A stretch of 64,000 bases of DNA from Natrinema salaciae (GCF_900110865.1 NZ_FOFD01000001.1:186001-250000); one strand, 5' to 3'; shown: positions 42,780-52,317, counted from the first letter of the stretch. Notes: generated from the letters alone by a model not told the origin. Made by a program: numbers and translations.

Positions 42780-43049
42780 TTGCATCGTCGAGTGCTCCGT
42801 CTCCCGGTGCTCGGGCGCAAGGAGGTCGAAACCGCCGTCGAACAGCCGCTCGACGGGATGGACCTCGAGTCAGCGTTCAATCGCCCGGCGCGGTACGTCG
42901 ACGGGAAATCGACCGACGGCAAACGCGCGATCGTCCAGCTGCCGATGGACACAACGACCGGCTGGTTCGAATCCCGTGCTATCGGCCCAGTGTTACTATT
43001 CCTCTACCAACACAATTATTATCAGTTCCTGAGAACGCTTCTGCGTTCA
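42780..43049 (+). pseudogene. Coding-like remnant between the small membrane protein and the ABC ATPase
   Basis: This stretch is open in the same frame as both neighbouring genes and has strongly GC-biased third positions until about 42980. It reads GRKEVETAVEQPLDGMDLE and KRAIVQLPMDTTTGWFES, which I do not recognise. It then turns AT-rich where the ATPase promoter should lie. It may be a gene fragment or an unrecognised small gene starting at an internal codon. Confidence 0.3.
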
Positions 43050-43802
43050 ATGGGAGCGATTCAGGTAGACGGACTGCGGAAGTCCTACGGATCCGTCGAC
43101 GCGGTAGACGGGATGTGCTTTTCCGTCGATCGCGGGGAGGTATACGGGTTTCTCGGCCCGAACGGTGCCGGCAAGACCACCACGATCCGGGTGCTGACCG
43201 GACAGATACAGCCGGATTCGGGCGACGTGAGCGTCCTCGAGACCGACCCGGTCGCGGACCCCCTCGAGACGCGCCGACGGGTCGGCATCCTGCCGGAGCA
43301 GGGATCGCCGCCGAGCTTTCTCACGCCCCGCGAGTACCTCGAGTTCGTCGGCGAGGTACGGGACATCGAGCCGGCGCGGGTCGCCGATCGGACGGCCGCG
43401 TGGGCCGAACGGCTCGGCTTCGAGAGCAAGCTCGACACGCTGCACACCGACCTCTCTCGGGGGCAACAGCAGAAGGTGATGATCGCGCAGGCGTTCGTCC
43501 ACGAACCCGACGTGGTCTTCATCGACGAGCCGCTGGCGAACCTCGATCCGCTCGTCCAGGAGCAGGTCAAGCAGTTCCTCGTCTCCTACGCGGCCGGCGA
43601 CAACGCCGTCTTCGTCTCGACGCACAACATCGACGTCGCCGAGGAGATCTGCACTCGCGTCGGCATCGTCGCCGACGGACGACTCGTGACCGAACGCTCC
43701 CTCGACGACGAGCCCGACGAATCGCTGCTCGAGGTGTTCCTCGACCGCGTCGACGGTGAAGACGCGCGAGATACCCCGTCGCTCGAGCGGATAGACGCAT
43801 GA
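43050..43802 (+). CDS. ABC transporter ATP-binding protein
   Basis: This 250-residue ATPase of the DrrA/CcmA-like exporter class has Walker A GPNGAGKTTT, a Q-loop near GILPEQGSPPSFLTPREYL, signature LSRGQQQKV and Walker B VVFIDEPLANLDP. The ATG at 43050 (MGAIQVDGLRKSYG) starts at the normal family N terminus, with AT-rich promoter DNA just upstream. The stop overlaps the permease ATG (ATGA). Substrate is unknown. Confidence 0.88.
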   Translation: MGAIQVDGLRKSYGSVDAVDGMCFSVDRGEVYGFLGPNGAGKTTTIRVLTGQIQPDSGDVSVLETDPVADPLETRRRVGILPEQGSPPSFLTPREYLEFVGEVRDIEPARVADRTAAWAERLGFESKLDTLHTDLSRGQQQKVMIAQAFVHEPDVVFIDEPLANLDPLVQEQVKQFLVSYAAGDNAVFVSTHNIDVAEEICTRVGIVADGRLVTERSLDDEPDESLLEVFLDRVDGEDARDTPSLERIDA

Positions 43803-45307
43803 CCGGGACCGGGACCGGGACCGGGACCGGGGCTGGGACGTCGGATCGGGCGAACACGGCGAGCCCGGACCGATCGGGGACAGGGATCTCGACCCGGCGG
43901 CTGCTCGCGGTGCTCTTCCGCGAGGAGTGGCGACTGCACACCCAGCTGTTCGGCGGGTGGCGGTTCGCGTGCTTCCCGTTCGTGATCGCACTGCTCGCCG
44001 TCGGCGCGGCCGTCGCGCTCGTCGAGACCGGCACTGCGCCCGAAACGGTCGTCGTCGGGCTGCACGTCCTCGCCGTCGGCTTCGGGCTCTACAGCGGCAC
44101 CGCCGGGTTCGCCGGATCGGACATGCTCGAGAACGTGTTCGGGCGGCTGTCGCTGCTGCTCTCGTCGTCGACGACGCTGCCGCTCTCGCGGCGGCGCTTG
44201 CTCGGCGCGTTCCTCGTGAAGGACGCGCTGTTCTACGGGGTCGCGTTCGTGTTGCCGATGGCGCTGGGGAGCGTCGCGGTCGACGGGCTGTCGGCCACGA
44301 CACCGCTCGAGGTGGGGCTGTTCTGGCTCTCGCTCGTCCTCGTCTTCGCCGTCGGCATGGCGGTGACCGTCTCGCTGATCGCCGTCCGCACTCGCGGCGT
44401 GGCACCCTGGACGATCGGGCTAGCGATCGGCGTCGCCGCCGTCACCGTCTGGGCGACCGGGGGGCTCGAGGCGCTCCGGCGCGTCCTCGTGCCGATCGAC
44501 GGGCCCGCGATCACCGCCGTCGGACTGGCCGTCGCGACCGCCGCCGTCGCAACGGGGTCGCTCCGGCTGTACGATCCGACGTACGGGAGACCCGCTCGGA
44601 CTGCGACGGATCGCTTCGCGCGGCTCAGCAACGCCCTCCCCGTCGATGACGCGCCGCTGGTCACGAAGTCGTTGCTCGACCTCGCGCGCTCCTCGGGCGG
44701 CGTCTGGAAGCCGTTCGTCTCGGCGACCATCCTGCTCGCGCTCGTGGCCGCGCTCGTCGGCGTCGTCGACTCGATCACCGGCATCGCGCCCGCACCCGGG
44801 ATCTTCTTCGGCGGCGTCCTCGGGCTCTCGGCGTTTACGACGTACAACTGGCTGACCCAGTTCGACTCGCTCGAGGCCTACCTCACCTACCCCGTCTCGA
44901 TCGCGGACGTCTTCCGGGCCAAACGGATCGCGTTCGTCCTGGTCGGCGCGCCGACGGTCGCGGTCCCCTACCTCGCAGCCGTGATCTGGTTCGAGGCGAC
45001 GCTCGTCGACGCCGTCGTCGGGGCCATCCTGCTGGCTGGGTACGCGCTGTACTACTACGGGCTCACCGTCTACATCGCCGGCTTCGATCCCAACGAATTC
45101 CTCTTCGACGCCGTGCGCTTCGCGACCTTCACCCTCGGCGTCGCCGTCGCGCTCGTGCCGACGCTGGTCGCCGGCTTCGTCGTCGTTCCGCCCTCTCTCG
45201 AGCTCGCCGCCGTGCTCGGGCTCGCGGGGGTCGCTCTGGGACTCGTCGGAGTCGTCCTCTCGAGTCGCGCCGGTCCGCGTTGGGACGCGCGGTATCGGAC
45301 GGAGTAG
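43799..45307 (+). CDS. ABC transporter permease (exporter type)
   Basis: This 502-residue membrane protein has about twelve hydrophobic segments and no solute-binding partner, consistent with an ABC-2-like exporter with the upstream ATPase. After the start codon there is a hexanucleotide repeat (GACCGG units, 43801-43832) encoding alternating Thr-Gly. The first clear helix begins near residue 55. The substrate cannot be inferred. A convergent regulator gene follows immediately. Confidence 0.78.
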   Translation: MTGTGTGTGTGAGTSDRANTASPDRSGTGISTRRLLAVLFREEWRLHTQLFGGWRFACFPFVIALLAVGAAVALVETGTAPETVVVGLHVLAVGFGLYSGTAGFAGSDMLENVFGRLSLLLSSSTTLPLSRRRLLGAFLVKDALFYGVAFVLPMALGSVAVDGLSATTPLEVGLFWLSLVLVFAVGMAVTVSLIAVRTRGVAPWTIGLAIGVAAVTVWATGGLEALRRVLVPIDGPAITAVGLAVATAAVATGSLRLYDPTYGRPARTATDRFARLSNALPVDDAPLVTKSLLDLARSSGGVWKPFVSATILLALVAALVGVVDSITGIAPAPGIFFGGVLGLSAFTTYNWLTQFDSLEAYLTYPVSIADVFRAKRIAFVLVGAPTVAVPYLAAVIWFEATLVDAVVGAILLAGYALYYYGLTVYIAGFDPNEFLFDAVRFATFTLGVAVALVPTLVAGFVVVPPSLELAAVLGLAGVALGLVGVVLSSRAGPRWDARYRTE

Positions 45308-45311
45308 CGGG

Positions 45312-45722
45312 TTACCGTTCCGGCCGAGGTGCGGCCTCGTACCGCTCGATTTCGTCGGTCTTCTCCACCCGTTCGTAGATCGATCGCAGGGTGTCCTCCG
45401 CCCGCAGGAGGTCGTGTGACTCGAGGAACTGCCGCCCCTGATCGCTGATCCCGTAGAACTTGTACGGACGATCGTTCCGCCGGCGGTCCGTCGGGAGGGT
45501 CACTTCTTCGACGACCCCCACCTCGATGAGTCGTTGGAGGTGCTGCCGAATCGTCGTTCGGCTCTTCCCGGGATTGACGTAGTCCAGCTCCTTCAGCGTC
45601 GGCAGCCCCTCAGGGTGCCCGAGGAGGTCCTGAACGAGTGCGAACCGCGTCTCCTGCGTGACGACGTTCAGTCGCTCGCGAACGCTCTCGAGGTCGGTCG
45701 GCGTCCGATCCGGCGTGCTCAT
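45312..45722 (-). CDS. Winged-helix transcriptional regulator
   Basis: This 136-residue protein has a winged helix (about 15-95): LNVVTQETRFALVQDLLGHPEGLPTLKELDYVNPGKSRTTIRQHLQRLIEVGVVEEV. The wing is YKFYGISDQGRQFLESHDLLRAEDTL. The ATG at 45720-45722 is used. It ends 4 bases from the exporter permease stop in convergent orientation, and its promoter faces the TIR-like gene. Confidence 0.78.
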   Translation of the reverse strand: MSTPDRTPTDLESVRERLNVVTQETRFALVQDLLGHPEGLPTLKELDYVNPGKSRTTIRQHLQRLIEVGVVEEVTLPTDRRRNDRPYKFYGISDQGRQFLESHDLLRAEDTLRSIYERVEKTDEIERYEAAPRPER

Positions 45723-45841
45723 ACCCGTTCCTTCGTTCGATACGCCCAAAAGCGTTTCGCTCAAATGCGAATCGTATGTGGACAATGTATTCACGATACG
45801 AGCCGATAAATTAAAGTCCCGAAGCCGCGTCATCTCGATCG

Positions 45842-46420
45842 ATGAGCGAGCAGCCGGTGACTGTCGACGAGCTCGCTGCGAAAGCCGAGTCGTACCTCCA
45901 CGAGTCGTCGCTGACGCCCGAGGAGTACGAAGCGCTCAAACAGAGCGTGGCAGAGCTATCTCCGCTTCTGACGACCGACAGAACGTACTTCGTGCTGGGA
46001 AGCTACGGGCGTCCGGAGATCCACCGCCTCCAACTCGTCAAGGACAGACTCAACCGACGATCGGATCGGTACGCGTTTTTGATGGTCGATATTCGAAGCG
46101 AATGGACGAATACGTACCTCAAATTTCGGCTCCTCGCCGACTACGCCGACGTCATCGTCGGCGTGACTGAGCACGATCAGGGCGGATTCCTCGTCGAGCA
46201 GGGCTATTTTACTGCCATCGAGACCTACTTCGAGAAGACCCACGTCCTCGTGCGGACGTACGAGGAGACGGACGCTGCGGACGTCGAGACGTCCGTCGAT
46301 CCCGAGAGGCCGTACAGCGGGATGCAGACGGCGATATTCGATATGCTCGCGGACGCGGATCGACTGTGTACGTGGGAAACCGAGGACGAACTGCGTGATT
46401 GCGCCACCACACTGCCGTAG
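45842..46420 (+). CDS. TIR/deoxyribosyltransferase-fold-like protein, unknown function
   Basis: This 192-residue protein has a core that reads YFVLGSYGRPEIHRLQLVKDRL...YAFLMVDI...KFRLLADYADVIVGVTEHDQGGFLVEQGYFTAIETYFEKTHVLVRTYE. That gives an N-terminal strand-Gly loop, a hydrophobic Asp strand, and a GGFLVEQG motif with a likely catalytic Glu. This order is seen in TIR, SLOG and nucleoside 2-deoxyribosyltransferase folds, which cleave N-glycosidic bonds. The assignment is a fold guess. A TATA-like ATAAATTAA lies about 33 bases upstream of the ATG. Confidence 0.5.
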   Translation: MSEQPVTVDELAAKAESYLHESSLTPEEYEALKQSVAELSPLLTTDRTYFVLGSYGRPEIHRLQLVKDRLNRRSDRYAFLMVDIRSEWTNTYLKFRLLADYADVIVGVTEHDQGGFLVEQGYFTAIETYFEKTHVLVRTYEETDAADVETSVDPERPYSGMQTAIFDMLADADRLCTWETEDELRDCATTLP

Positions 46421-46576
46421 CGTGACAGTATCGCTCTCCGCCGGCCGATCCGCCGTCGAACGGACTGCGGAACCCGAGACGGCCACGTATCCGACGCGGT
46501 GTCTGTGCAATCGGCTGGAAACGCGACCGAACCGATAGGACGATACCACCGGCCGCGCGAATACGTCCCAACGCGG

Positions 46577-48205
46577 ATGACCAGAACGCTTCTCGTCGCC
46601 GGAACCGCGAGCCACGTCGGCAAGTCGACGGTCGCGGCCGGCCTCTGCCGGCTGCTCGCCGACCGCGGGATCGACGTCGCCCCGTTCAAGGGCCAGAACA
46701 TGAGCAACAACGCTCGCGTCGTCGTTCGACCGGAGACCGACGGGCGACAGAGACAGAGCGGCAACTCCGACGGCAGCACCGACGCCCGGTGGGGCGAGAT
46801 CGGCGTCTCGCAGTTCGTCCAGGCTCGAGCGGCCCGGATCACGCCGACCACGGACTGCAACCCCGTCCTCCTCAAGCCCCGCGGCGACGGCGAGAGCCAG
46901 TTGGTTCTGCAGGGAGCGGCCCACGACCACGTTCCCGCCGGCACCTACTACGAGGAATACTGGGAGCAGGCGCGTGCGGCGGCCGCGGAATCCTACCGCA
47001 GACTGGCCGCCGACAACGACGTGATCGTCGCCGAGGGAGCGGGCAGCATCGGCGAAATCAACCTCCACGACCGGGACCTCGCGAACGTCGAGACCGCCGC
47101 GTTCGCGGACGCCGACATCCTCCTGCTCGTCGACATCGAGCGCGGCGGTGCCTTCGCCAGCCTCTACGGAACCGTCGAACTCGTTCCCGACGACCTCCGG
47201 GATCGAATCGTCGGCGCGGTGATTACGAAATTCCGGGGCGATCCGTCGCTGCTCGAGCCCGGCATCGAGGAGATCGAGTCCCGGACGGGGGTCCCGATTC
47301 TGGGCGTCCTGCCCTACGACGACCCCGGGCTTCCCGAGGAGGACAGTGTCGGCCTCCCGGGAGCCGAGGAGCGGGGCGTCGTCGGCGACGACGACGGCAT
47401 TCCCGCCGACCGCAGGATTCGGATCGCCGTCCCTCGGCTCCCCAGGATCTCGAACGCGACGGATCTCGAGGCGCTGGCGGCCGAACCCGGCGTCTCGGTC
47501 GTCTACGTTCCGGTCGACGACGACGTCACGGCGAACCCGCTCGAGAGTATCGACGCCGACGCGGTCGTCGTTCCGGGAACGAAGAACACGGTCGACGACC
47601 TCCTGGCGCTCCGCGAAGCCGGCTTCGCCGACGCGCTCGCGGCTTTCGACGGGCCGGTTATCGGCGTCTGCGGCGGCTACCAGCTGCTCGGCGAGCGGAT
47701 CACCAACGCCGCACTCGAGGGCACGGGCGAAGACGACGTCGTCGAGGGACTGGGCCTGCTCCCCGTCGAAACCCGGTTCGAGGGCGACAAGCGCCTCGAG
47801 CAGACCACCGTCCCCGTCGACGGAACCGCGTCGCCGCTGCTCGACGGCGCCGACGGCCCGGCGTCCGGCTACGAGATTCACGCCGGCCGGACGCGGGCGC
47901 TCGAAGCGGTTTCCCGGCCGCTCGGCGACTCGAGCGCGGCTCGCGGACGGGTGCTGGGGACGTACCTGCACGGGCTGTTCGACAACGAGTCGGTGCGGAC
48001 GGCGGTTCTCGATCACGTCGCGGCGACGGCGGGCGTCGATCGGCCACCGCGCGGGGATGCTGCGGGGTCACCGTGCGCGTCACCATCGACGGACCCGGAC
48101 GCCAGCGCCGCGACGCCGTACGATCGAGCGGCGCGGCTCGTCGGCGAGCACGTCGAGCTAGAAGCGCTCGGCGAGCCGTTCGCCTACGCGGACTCGCCGC
48201 GGTAG
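46577..48205 (+). CDS. cobQ: Cobyric acid synthase
   Basis: This 542-residue enzyme amidates the corrin side chains (b, d, e, g) using glutamine. The N-terminal dethiobiotin-synthetase-like domain has [18 protein letters not shown] and [11 protein letters not shown]. The C-terminal glutaminase domain has [12 protein letters not shown], with Cys as nucleophile, and the His motif [10 protein letters not shown]. The ATG at 46577 (MTRTLLVAG) is the standard start. The C-terminal 60 residues are low-complexity. It overlaps the convergent RHH gene by 22 bases. Confidence 0.93.
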   Translation: MTRTLLVAGTASHVGKSTVAAGLCRLLADRGIDVAPFKGQNMSNNARVVVRPETDGRQRQSGNSDGSTDARWGEIGVSQFVQARAARITPTTDCNPVLLKPRGDGESQLVLQGAAHDHVPAGTYYEEYWEQARAAAAESYRRLAADNDVIVAEGAGSIGEINLHDRDLANVETAAFADADILLLVDIERGGAFASLYGTVELVPDDLRDRIVGAVITKFRGDPSLLEPGIEEIESRTGVPILGVLPYDDPGLPEEDSVGLPGAEERGVVGDDDGIPADRRIRIAVPRLPRISNATDLEALAAEPGVSVVYVPVDDDVTANPLESIDADAVVVPGTKNTVDDLLALREAGFADALAAFDGPVIGVCGGYQLLGERITNAALEGTGEDDVVEGLGLLPVETRFEGDKRLEQTTVPVDGTASPLLDGADGPASGYEIHAGRTRALEAVSRPLGDSSAARGRVLGTYLHGLFDNESVRTAVLDHVAATAGVDRPPRGDAAGSPCASPSTDPDASAATPYDRAARLVGEHVELEALGEPFAYADSPR

Positions 48206-48573
48206 GTCCCGAGCAGTTCCTCGAGAATGATGCACTCCTGGTCGGTCTCGTCGTAGTGGGTGTCGATGAACCGTTCGGCGGCCTCGTAGTTTCCGCGGAG
48301 GCCGTGCTTTCGGACGTTGATCACGGCATCGAGGAAGAAGGTGCCACCGTCGGCCCCGAGCGCGTCGGCGTGATCCTGTTCGGTGATATCGAGTTCGGAC
48401 TTGATCTCGTCGAAATTGAACGTCTTCACCTCGTGGTCGGAATCGATCAGGGTGAGGACGTACTCCGCGGAGAAGCGGTAGAACTCGGATTTACTCTCGA
48501 ACATACCGTCGTCGACGAGCTGGTCGATCTGCTCGACCACGTCGTCCGGGTACCTGACGGTATCCTTCGCCAT
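48184..48573 (-). CDS. Ribbon-helix-helix (CopG-type) regulator with C-terminal extension
   Basis: This 129-residue protein starts with an RHH domain ([39 protein letters not shown]). It continues with an 85-residue helical/beta extension of unknown role that contains [29 protein letters not shown]. The ATG at 48571-48573 ([11 protein letters not shown]) is preferred. Its 3' end overlaps the cobQ 3' end by 22 bases. The long extension recalls haloarchaeal CdrL-type proteins, but I cannot confirm that. Confidence 0.7.
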   Translation of the reverse strand: MAKDTVRYPDDVVEQIDQLVDDGMFESKSEFYRFSAEYVLTLIDSDHEVKTFNFDEIKSELDITEQDHADALGADGGTFFLDAVINVRKHGLRGNYEAAERFIDTHYDETDQECIILEELLGTYRGESA

Positions 48574-48695
48574 GTCCGCACACTCCACGCTGCTGACTAA
48601 TTATTGTTTCTACTGTTTCTACTGTTCCGGGGGCGTCTCGGTGACGGTGAGCGCACCGGCGCGACTCGAGCCGTGCGGCCGACCTCGTCGAGCAG

Positions 48696-48809
48696 CTATA
48701 GTAGACGTTGAAAGTCATTGCACTTTCGCTCGCGAATCAGCGGCCAGCACGAACGGTGCTGGCCGCTCGAGTGCGAGCGGTGAGTAAATCGTTTCAACGA
48801 CTACTATCG
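48696..48809. mobile_element. Palindromic MITE-like element
   Basis: This 114-bp unit has 18-base terminal inverted repeats (48696-48713 and 48792-48809) whose core TAGTAGACGTTGAAA pairs with TTTCAACGACTACTA with one mismatch. Its centre is a perfect 12-bp stem, AGCGGCCAGCAC (48739-48750) and GTGCTGGCCGCT (48756-48767), flanked by CGCTCGC/GCGAGCG. The whole element can fold into a cruciform and contains no ORF. It lies in the intergenic gap before a membrane protein gene. The remaining DNA of this gap (48574-48695 and 48810-48880) shows only promoter-like sequence. Confidence 0.55.
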
Positions 48810-48880
48810 TCGTCCGGGTTCGTATCGAGTCTCGAAACGGAACGAACGTTAAAGGGAGGGGCCCGACTCCATTCGGACGA

Positions 48881-49609
48881 GTGGGTGTAATCGACGTGTA
48901 TCCCGGCGTTCTCCTCAGTTCCCTCCCGTGGTGGCTGGCAGCCCCGCTGATCCAGCTCGCGGTGCTGGTCTTCGGGATGGCGCTCGACGAAACCTACGTC
49001 AATCGAACGACCGTGTTGACCGGGGCGATCGCGGTCCACATCCACGGCTTCGTCGCCGGGGAGGTCGGCCTCCTCGTCGGCCTCTACGCCGATATCGGCC
49101 TCCTGATCGGGGCGTACGGGCTCTACGCCTACGTCATCGACGGCTACGTCGGCAACGTCTTCCGACTGATCGCGTTTTTCCTCTACTCGCCGCTGTCGGT
49201 CTCTCTCGTCATCCTGACGGCCGGACCGACGCTGTTCGGGATCGAACCACTGGTCGTCCCCGCGCTGGCAGCGGCCGGATACGCGAACGTGCAGCTGCGA
49301 GCGTCCCTCGCGCCGAGCGAGCCCTACTACTTCGGTCCCGAATCCCAGGCCGCGTTCGAGGCAGCGGTCGACGCCGAAACCGAGGCGGAGACCGGCGCGG
49401 CCGACGGGACGAACGAAGCGGCGAAAGCGGCGGCCGAGACCCGATCCGAGACGGCGGAGCCCGACGGTGAGGCCGCCCGCGATTCGAGCGCCGATCCCTT
49501 CGAGGAGCCGTCCGACGACGGAGAGATCGATCCGCCCGGTGCCGAACCGGCTGCGACCGGCGGCTCGAGCGAGCGGGGTATCCTGCCCGAATTCATGCGC
49601 CGTCTGTAA
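48881..49609 (+). CDS. Membrane protein with acidic C-terminal tail
   Basis: This 242-residue protein has four or five hydrophobic segments in the first 140 residues (for example WLAAPLIQLAVLVFGMAL and IGLLIGAYGLYAYVI). A roughly 100-residue hydrophilic, Glu/Ala/Asp-rich tail should be cytoplasmic or external and disordered. The likely start is the GTG at 48881. The family is unknown to me. No partner is adjacent. Confidence 0.65.
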   Translation: MGVIDVYPGVLLSSLPWWLAAPLIQLAVLVFGMALDETYVNRTTVLTGAIAVHIHGFVAGEVGLLVGLYADIGLLIGAYGLYAYVIDGYVGNVFRLIAFFLYSPLSVSLVILTAGPTLFGIEPLVVPALAAAGYANVQLRASLAPSEPYYFGPESQAAFEAAVDAETEAETGAADGTNEAAKAAAETRSETAEPDGEAARDSSADPFEEPSDDGEIDPPGAEPAATGGSSERGILPEFMRRL

Positions 49610-49677
49610 GCGATTTCGCCGCGCCGGCCCGCACCACCTGCAGATTTATTGGGGCCGACGCTGAACCACGGGACGTA

Positions 49678-49929
49678 ATGGCAGACGAAGCCGATCTCCG
49701 CGACCAGCTGACCGAGGCGTTCGAAGACGCCGACTATCCCGTCTCGGGTCCGATGGAACTCGTTCCGGCGCTGCCGAACGGTCCGGGGACGACATTCGAG
49801 TCCGGCGACTTCTCGATGACCGCGATGGAGCTGAACAGCAAGACCTCCGGGGGAACGTTTCCCTACGAGGACGTCGAGTCGTTCGTCGACGACATCATCA
49901 GCGAGCTGAAAGCGCAGGGCGAACTGTAA
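49678..49929 (+). CDS. MTH865-like small protein
   Basis: This 83-residue protein reads DLRDQLTEAFEDADYPVSGPMELVPALPNGPGTTFESGDFSMTAMEL, followed by an amphipathic helix. That matches the MTH865 family of small EF-hand-like helical proteins found in archaea. Function is unknown. A TTTATT box lies about 30 bases before the ATG. Downstream comes a Bat-type regulator. Confidence 0.75.
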   Translation: MADEADLRDQLTEAFEDADYPVSGPMELVPALPNGPGTTFESGDFSMTAMELNSKTSGGTFPYEDVESFVDDIISELKAQGEL

Positions 49930-50137
49930 GCAGCGACGGCTGACGCCGGACCGGCCCGCGGCCGCGGCGCGAGATACGAGAGATGAGACGTGGTCGCCCT
50001 CCGAACCCGTGAGCACGGGTCGTTCGCCGTCGGACGGCCGAGAGACGACCAGCAAGCTTTTATTCCACAATCCGTTCTTGGTAGAAAGAGAGTTGCGGCT
50101 GGCGGATTCGACGGGGCCGCGCGGAGGGGACACACGG

Positions 50138-52207
50138 ATGATCACGACAGACCGAGCGAGACCGATACTCATCGTGACGGACGCCAGAGAGCAGGAGAGC
50201 CGTCTCCGGACGCGTCTCGAAAAGGCGACCAATCGCGATGTCCGGACGGTTCCGGCGACCGGTGACCTCGAGGCGGTCCTCGAATCAGCGGCCGAAAGCG
50301 AGGAGACGCGTTCCGACGAAACGACGGTCGACGGGAAGACGGCGACCGACGGTGACTCGGCGGCCGACGGCGAACCCGCATCGACCGCTCCGTGCGCCGT
50401 CGTCGTCGAGCTCGACTGTCCCGGTGAAATTCGGACGGTCCTCCAGCACGTCCACGGCTGGCTCCCGGACGTGCCGACGATCGTCGCGCCCCGGGACGGC
50501 AACGAACGGCTCGCTACCGTCGCACTCCGATCCGACGCGACCGAATACGTGCCGACGAACCGCGACGAGGACCCCATCGATCTGATCGTCTCGACGATCG
50601 GTTCGCGGTCCGGGCCGGAGAGTGGCCGCGGCCGACACCACCGGATTCTCGCCAACAAGCTGCCCGACGAGGCCTTCGTCATCGGCGAGGACGGGACCTA
50701 TCTCGAGGCCAAGGTCCGGCCCGGTTCGGCGGACCTCTACACGATGGCCGCCGACGAACTTCCCGGGACCACGCTCGAGGAGGCGTTCCCCGACGAGGTC
50801 GCCGCGAAGCTCCAGGAGTGCATCGATCGGGCGATTCGGACCGACGACGTTCAGTCGGTCGAGTACGACACCGAAACGACCGAGGGGGACCGTCGATACG
50901 AGGCGCGTGTCGTCCCGATCGAGGAGCGAATGCAGGGTCGACGCGCCGTCGTCTGGCTGGCGCGCGACATAACCGAACGGGTCCGTCGCGAGCGACAGCT
51001 CCGCTCGCGGCAGGACCAGCTCGAGACGCTCAACCGGATCAACGCGGTCGTCCGACAGGTGATCGAGACGCTGGTCGAGGCCCCGGCGCGGGACGCCATC
51101 GAGAGTGAGGTCTGTGAGCAGCTCGTCGATTCGGAGCTGTACTGCGGGTCGTGGATCGCCGAACGGACCGGCGACGGCCAGCTCTCCTACCGGACCGGCA
51201 CGGGCGAGGCGGACACCTACCTCGAGCGCGTCCGGGATTTCTCGATCGATCAGGAGCGACCGGTGGCGAGGGCGGCACGGACCGGCGAGATCCAGACGAC
51301 GAACCGTCTCCTCGAGGACGAACAGGCACCCGAGCCGCTCCGAGCGGCGGCCCGTGAAGACGACGTCAGATCCGCGATCGCCGTCCCAATTACGCACGAG
51401 GACGCGACCTACGGCGTCCTCACCGTCCTCGCGAGCCGTGACGACGCGTTCAGCGAGCGCGAGCGGGCCGGATTCAGACTGCTCGGCGAGACGATCGGCT
51501 TCACGATCATGGCCGTAAAGAACCGGCAACTGCTCTTCGCCGACACCGTCGTCGAACTCGAGTTTCGGATCGACGGCGGTGATACGTTCTCGTTCGACCT
51601 CTCCGAGGAGTACGGCTGCACCTGCTCGCTCGAGTGGGCCGGGACCACTGCGAACGGGCGCACCTTCCAGTACGTGACGATCGACGGGCTAGACGGGGAG
51701 ACGGTTCTCGCGGAGGCCGGCGACCACGACTCCATCGAGGAGTGTCGGCTCATCCACGACGGGGACGAGAGCTGTACGATCGAAATGCGCCTGGCGAAGT
51801 CGGGGGTCCGTACGCTCGCGAATCACGGCGCGACGATCCGAGACGTCACGGTCGAGGACGGCATCGGAACGTGCGTGATCGAGGTCTCGCAGGACGCCGA
51901 CGTCAGGGAGATCGCAGAGGCGCTGACCCTCGTCTACGAGAACACCGAACTCGTCGCGCGACGGCAGGTGGATCGGCCGGTTCGAACGGCAGCCGAACGG
52001 CGCGATCGAATCCTCGATCAGCTCACCGACCGCCAGCTCACGACGCTTCGACTGGCCTACTACGGCGGGTTCTTCGATTGGCCACGAGAGAGTACCGGCG
52101 AGGAGATCGCCGAATCGATGAACATCTCGCCGCCGACGATGCACCAGCACCTCCGAAAGGGGCTCAAGGCGATCCTCGGGGAGTTCTTCGAGAGCGACGG
52201 CCACTGA
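50138..52207 (+). CDS. Bat-type PAS/GAF regulator with HTH_10 domain
   Basis: This 689-residue sensory regulator has five parts: a receiver-like region (about 1-160) without a clear phosphoacceptor context, a PAS domain (about 165-290), a GAF domain (about 300-470, YCGSWIAERTGDGQLSYRTG), a bacterioopsin-activator-like beta domain (about 475-620), and a C-terminal HTH_10 (LTDRQLTTLRLAYYGGFFDWPRESTGEEIAESMNISPPTMHQHLRKGLKAIL). The architecture is that of Bat, which responds to redox or light. The ATG at 50138 (MITTDRARPIL) is chosen. Targets are unknown, and no bop gene is in view. Confidence 0.87.
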   Translation: MITTDRARPILIVTDAREQESRLRTRLEKATNRDVRTVPATGDLEAVLESAAESEETRSDETTVDGKTATDGDSAADGEPASTAPCAVVVELDCPGEIRTVLQHVHGWLPDVPTIVAPRDGNERLATVALRSDATEYVPTNRDEDPIDLIVSTIGSRSGPESGRGRHHRILANKLPDEAFVIGEDGTYLEAKVRPGSADLYTMAADELPGTTLEEAFPDEVAAKLQECIDRAIRTDDVQSVEYDTETTEGDRRYEARVVPIEERMQGRRAVVWLARDITERVRRERQLRSRQDQLETLNRINAVVRQVIETLVEAPARDAIESEVCEQLVDSELYCGSWIAERTGDGQLSYRTGTGEADTYLERVRDFSIDQERPVARAARTGEIQTTNRLLEDEQAPEPLRAAAREDDVRSAIAVPITHEDATYGVLTVLASRDDAFSERERAGFRLLGETIGFTIMAVKNRQLLFADTVVELEFRIDGGDTFSFDLSEEYGCTCSLEWAGTTANGRTFQYVTIDGLDGETVLAEAGDHDSIEECRLIHDGDESCTIEMRLAKSGVRTLANHGATIRDVTVEDGIGTCVIEVSQDADVREIAEALTLVYENTELVARRQVDRPVRTAAERRDRILDQLTDRQLTTLRLAYYGGFFDWPRESTGEEIAESMNISPPTMHQHLRKGLKAILGEFFESDGH

Positions 52208-52317
52208 AAAGCGATCGGCGGGACGTGGCGGTGGCCGTGACGCGCATCGTCGCCGACGTTCAGTGTTTCGTGAGTGTCACGGCAGCTTAAAGGTCGCGTA
52301 TGTAAACCCCAGTATCG

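Noticed and set aside
42960-42990. tRNA T-loop-like GGTTCGAATCCCG
   Set aside because: The surrounding bases do not give a T-stem with five pairs or an acceptor stem, and no tRNA body is found on either strand. TTCGAA is also common in coding DNA here.
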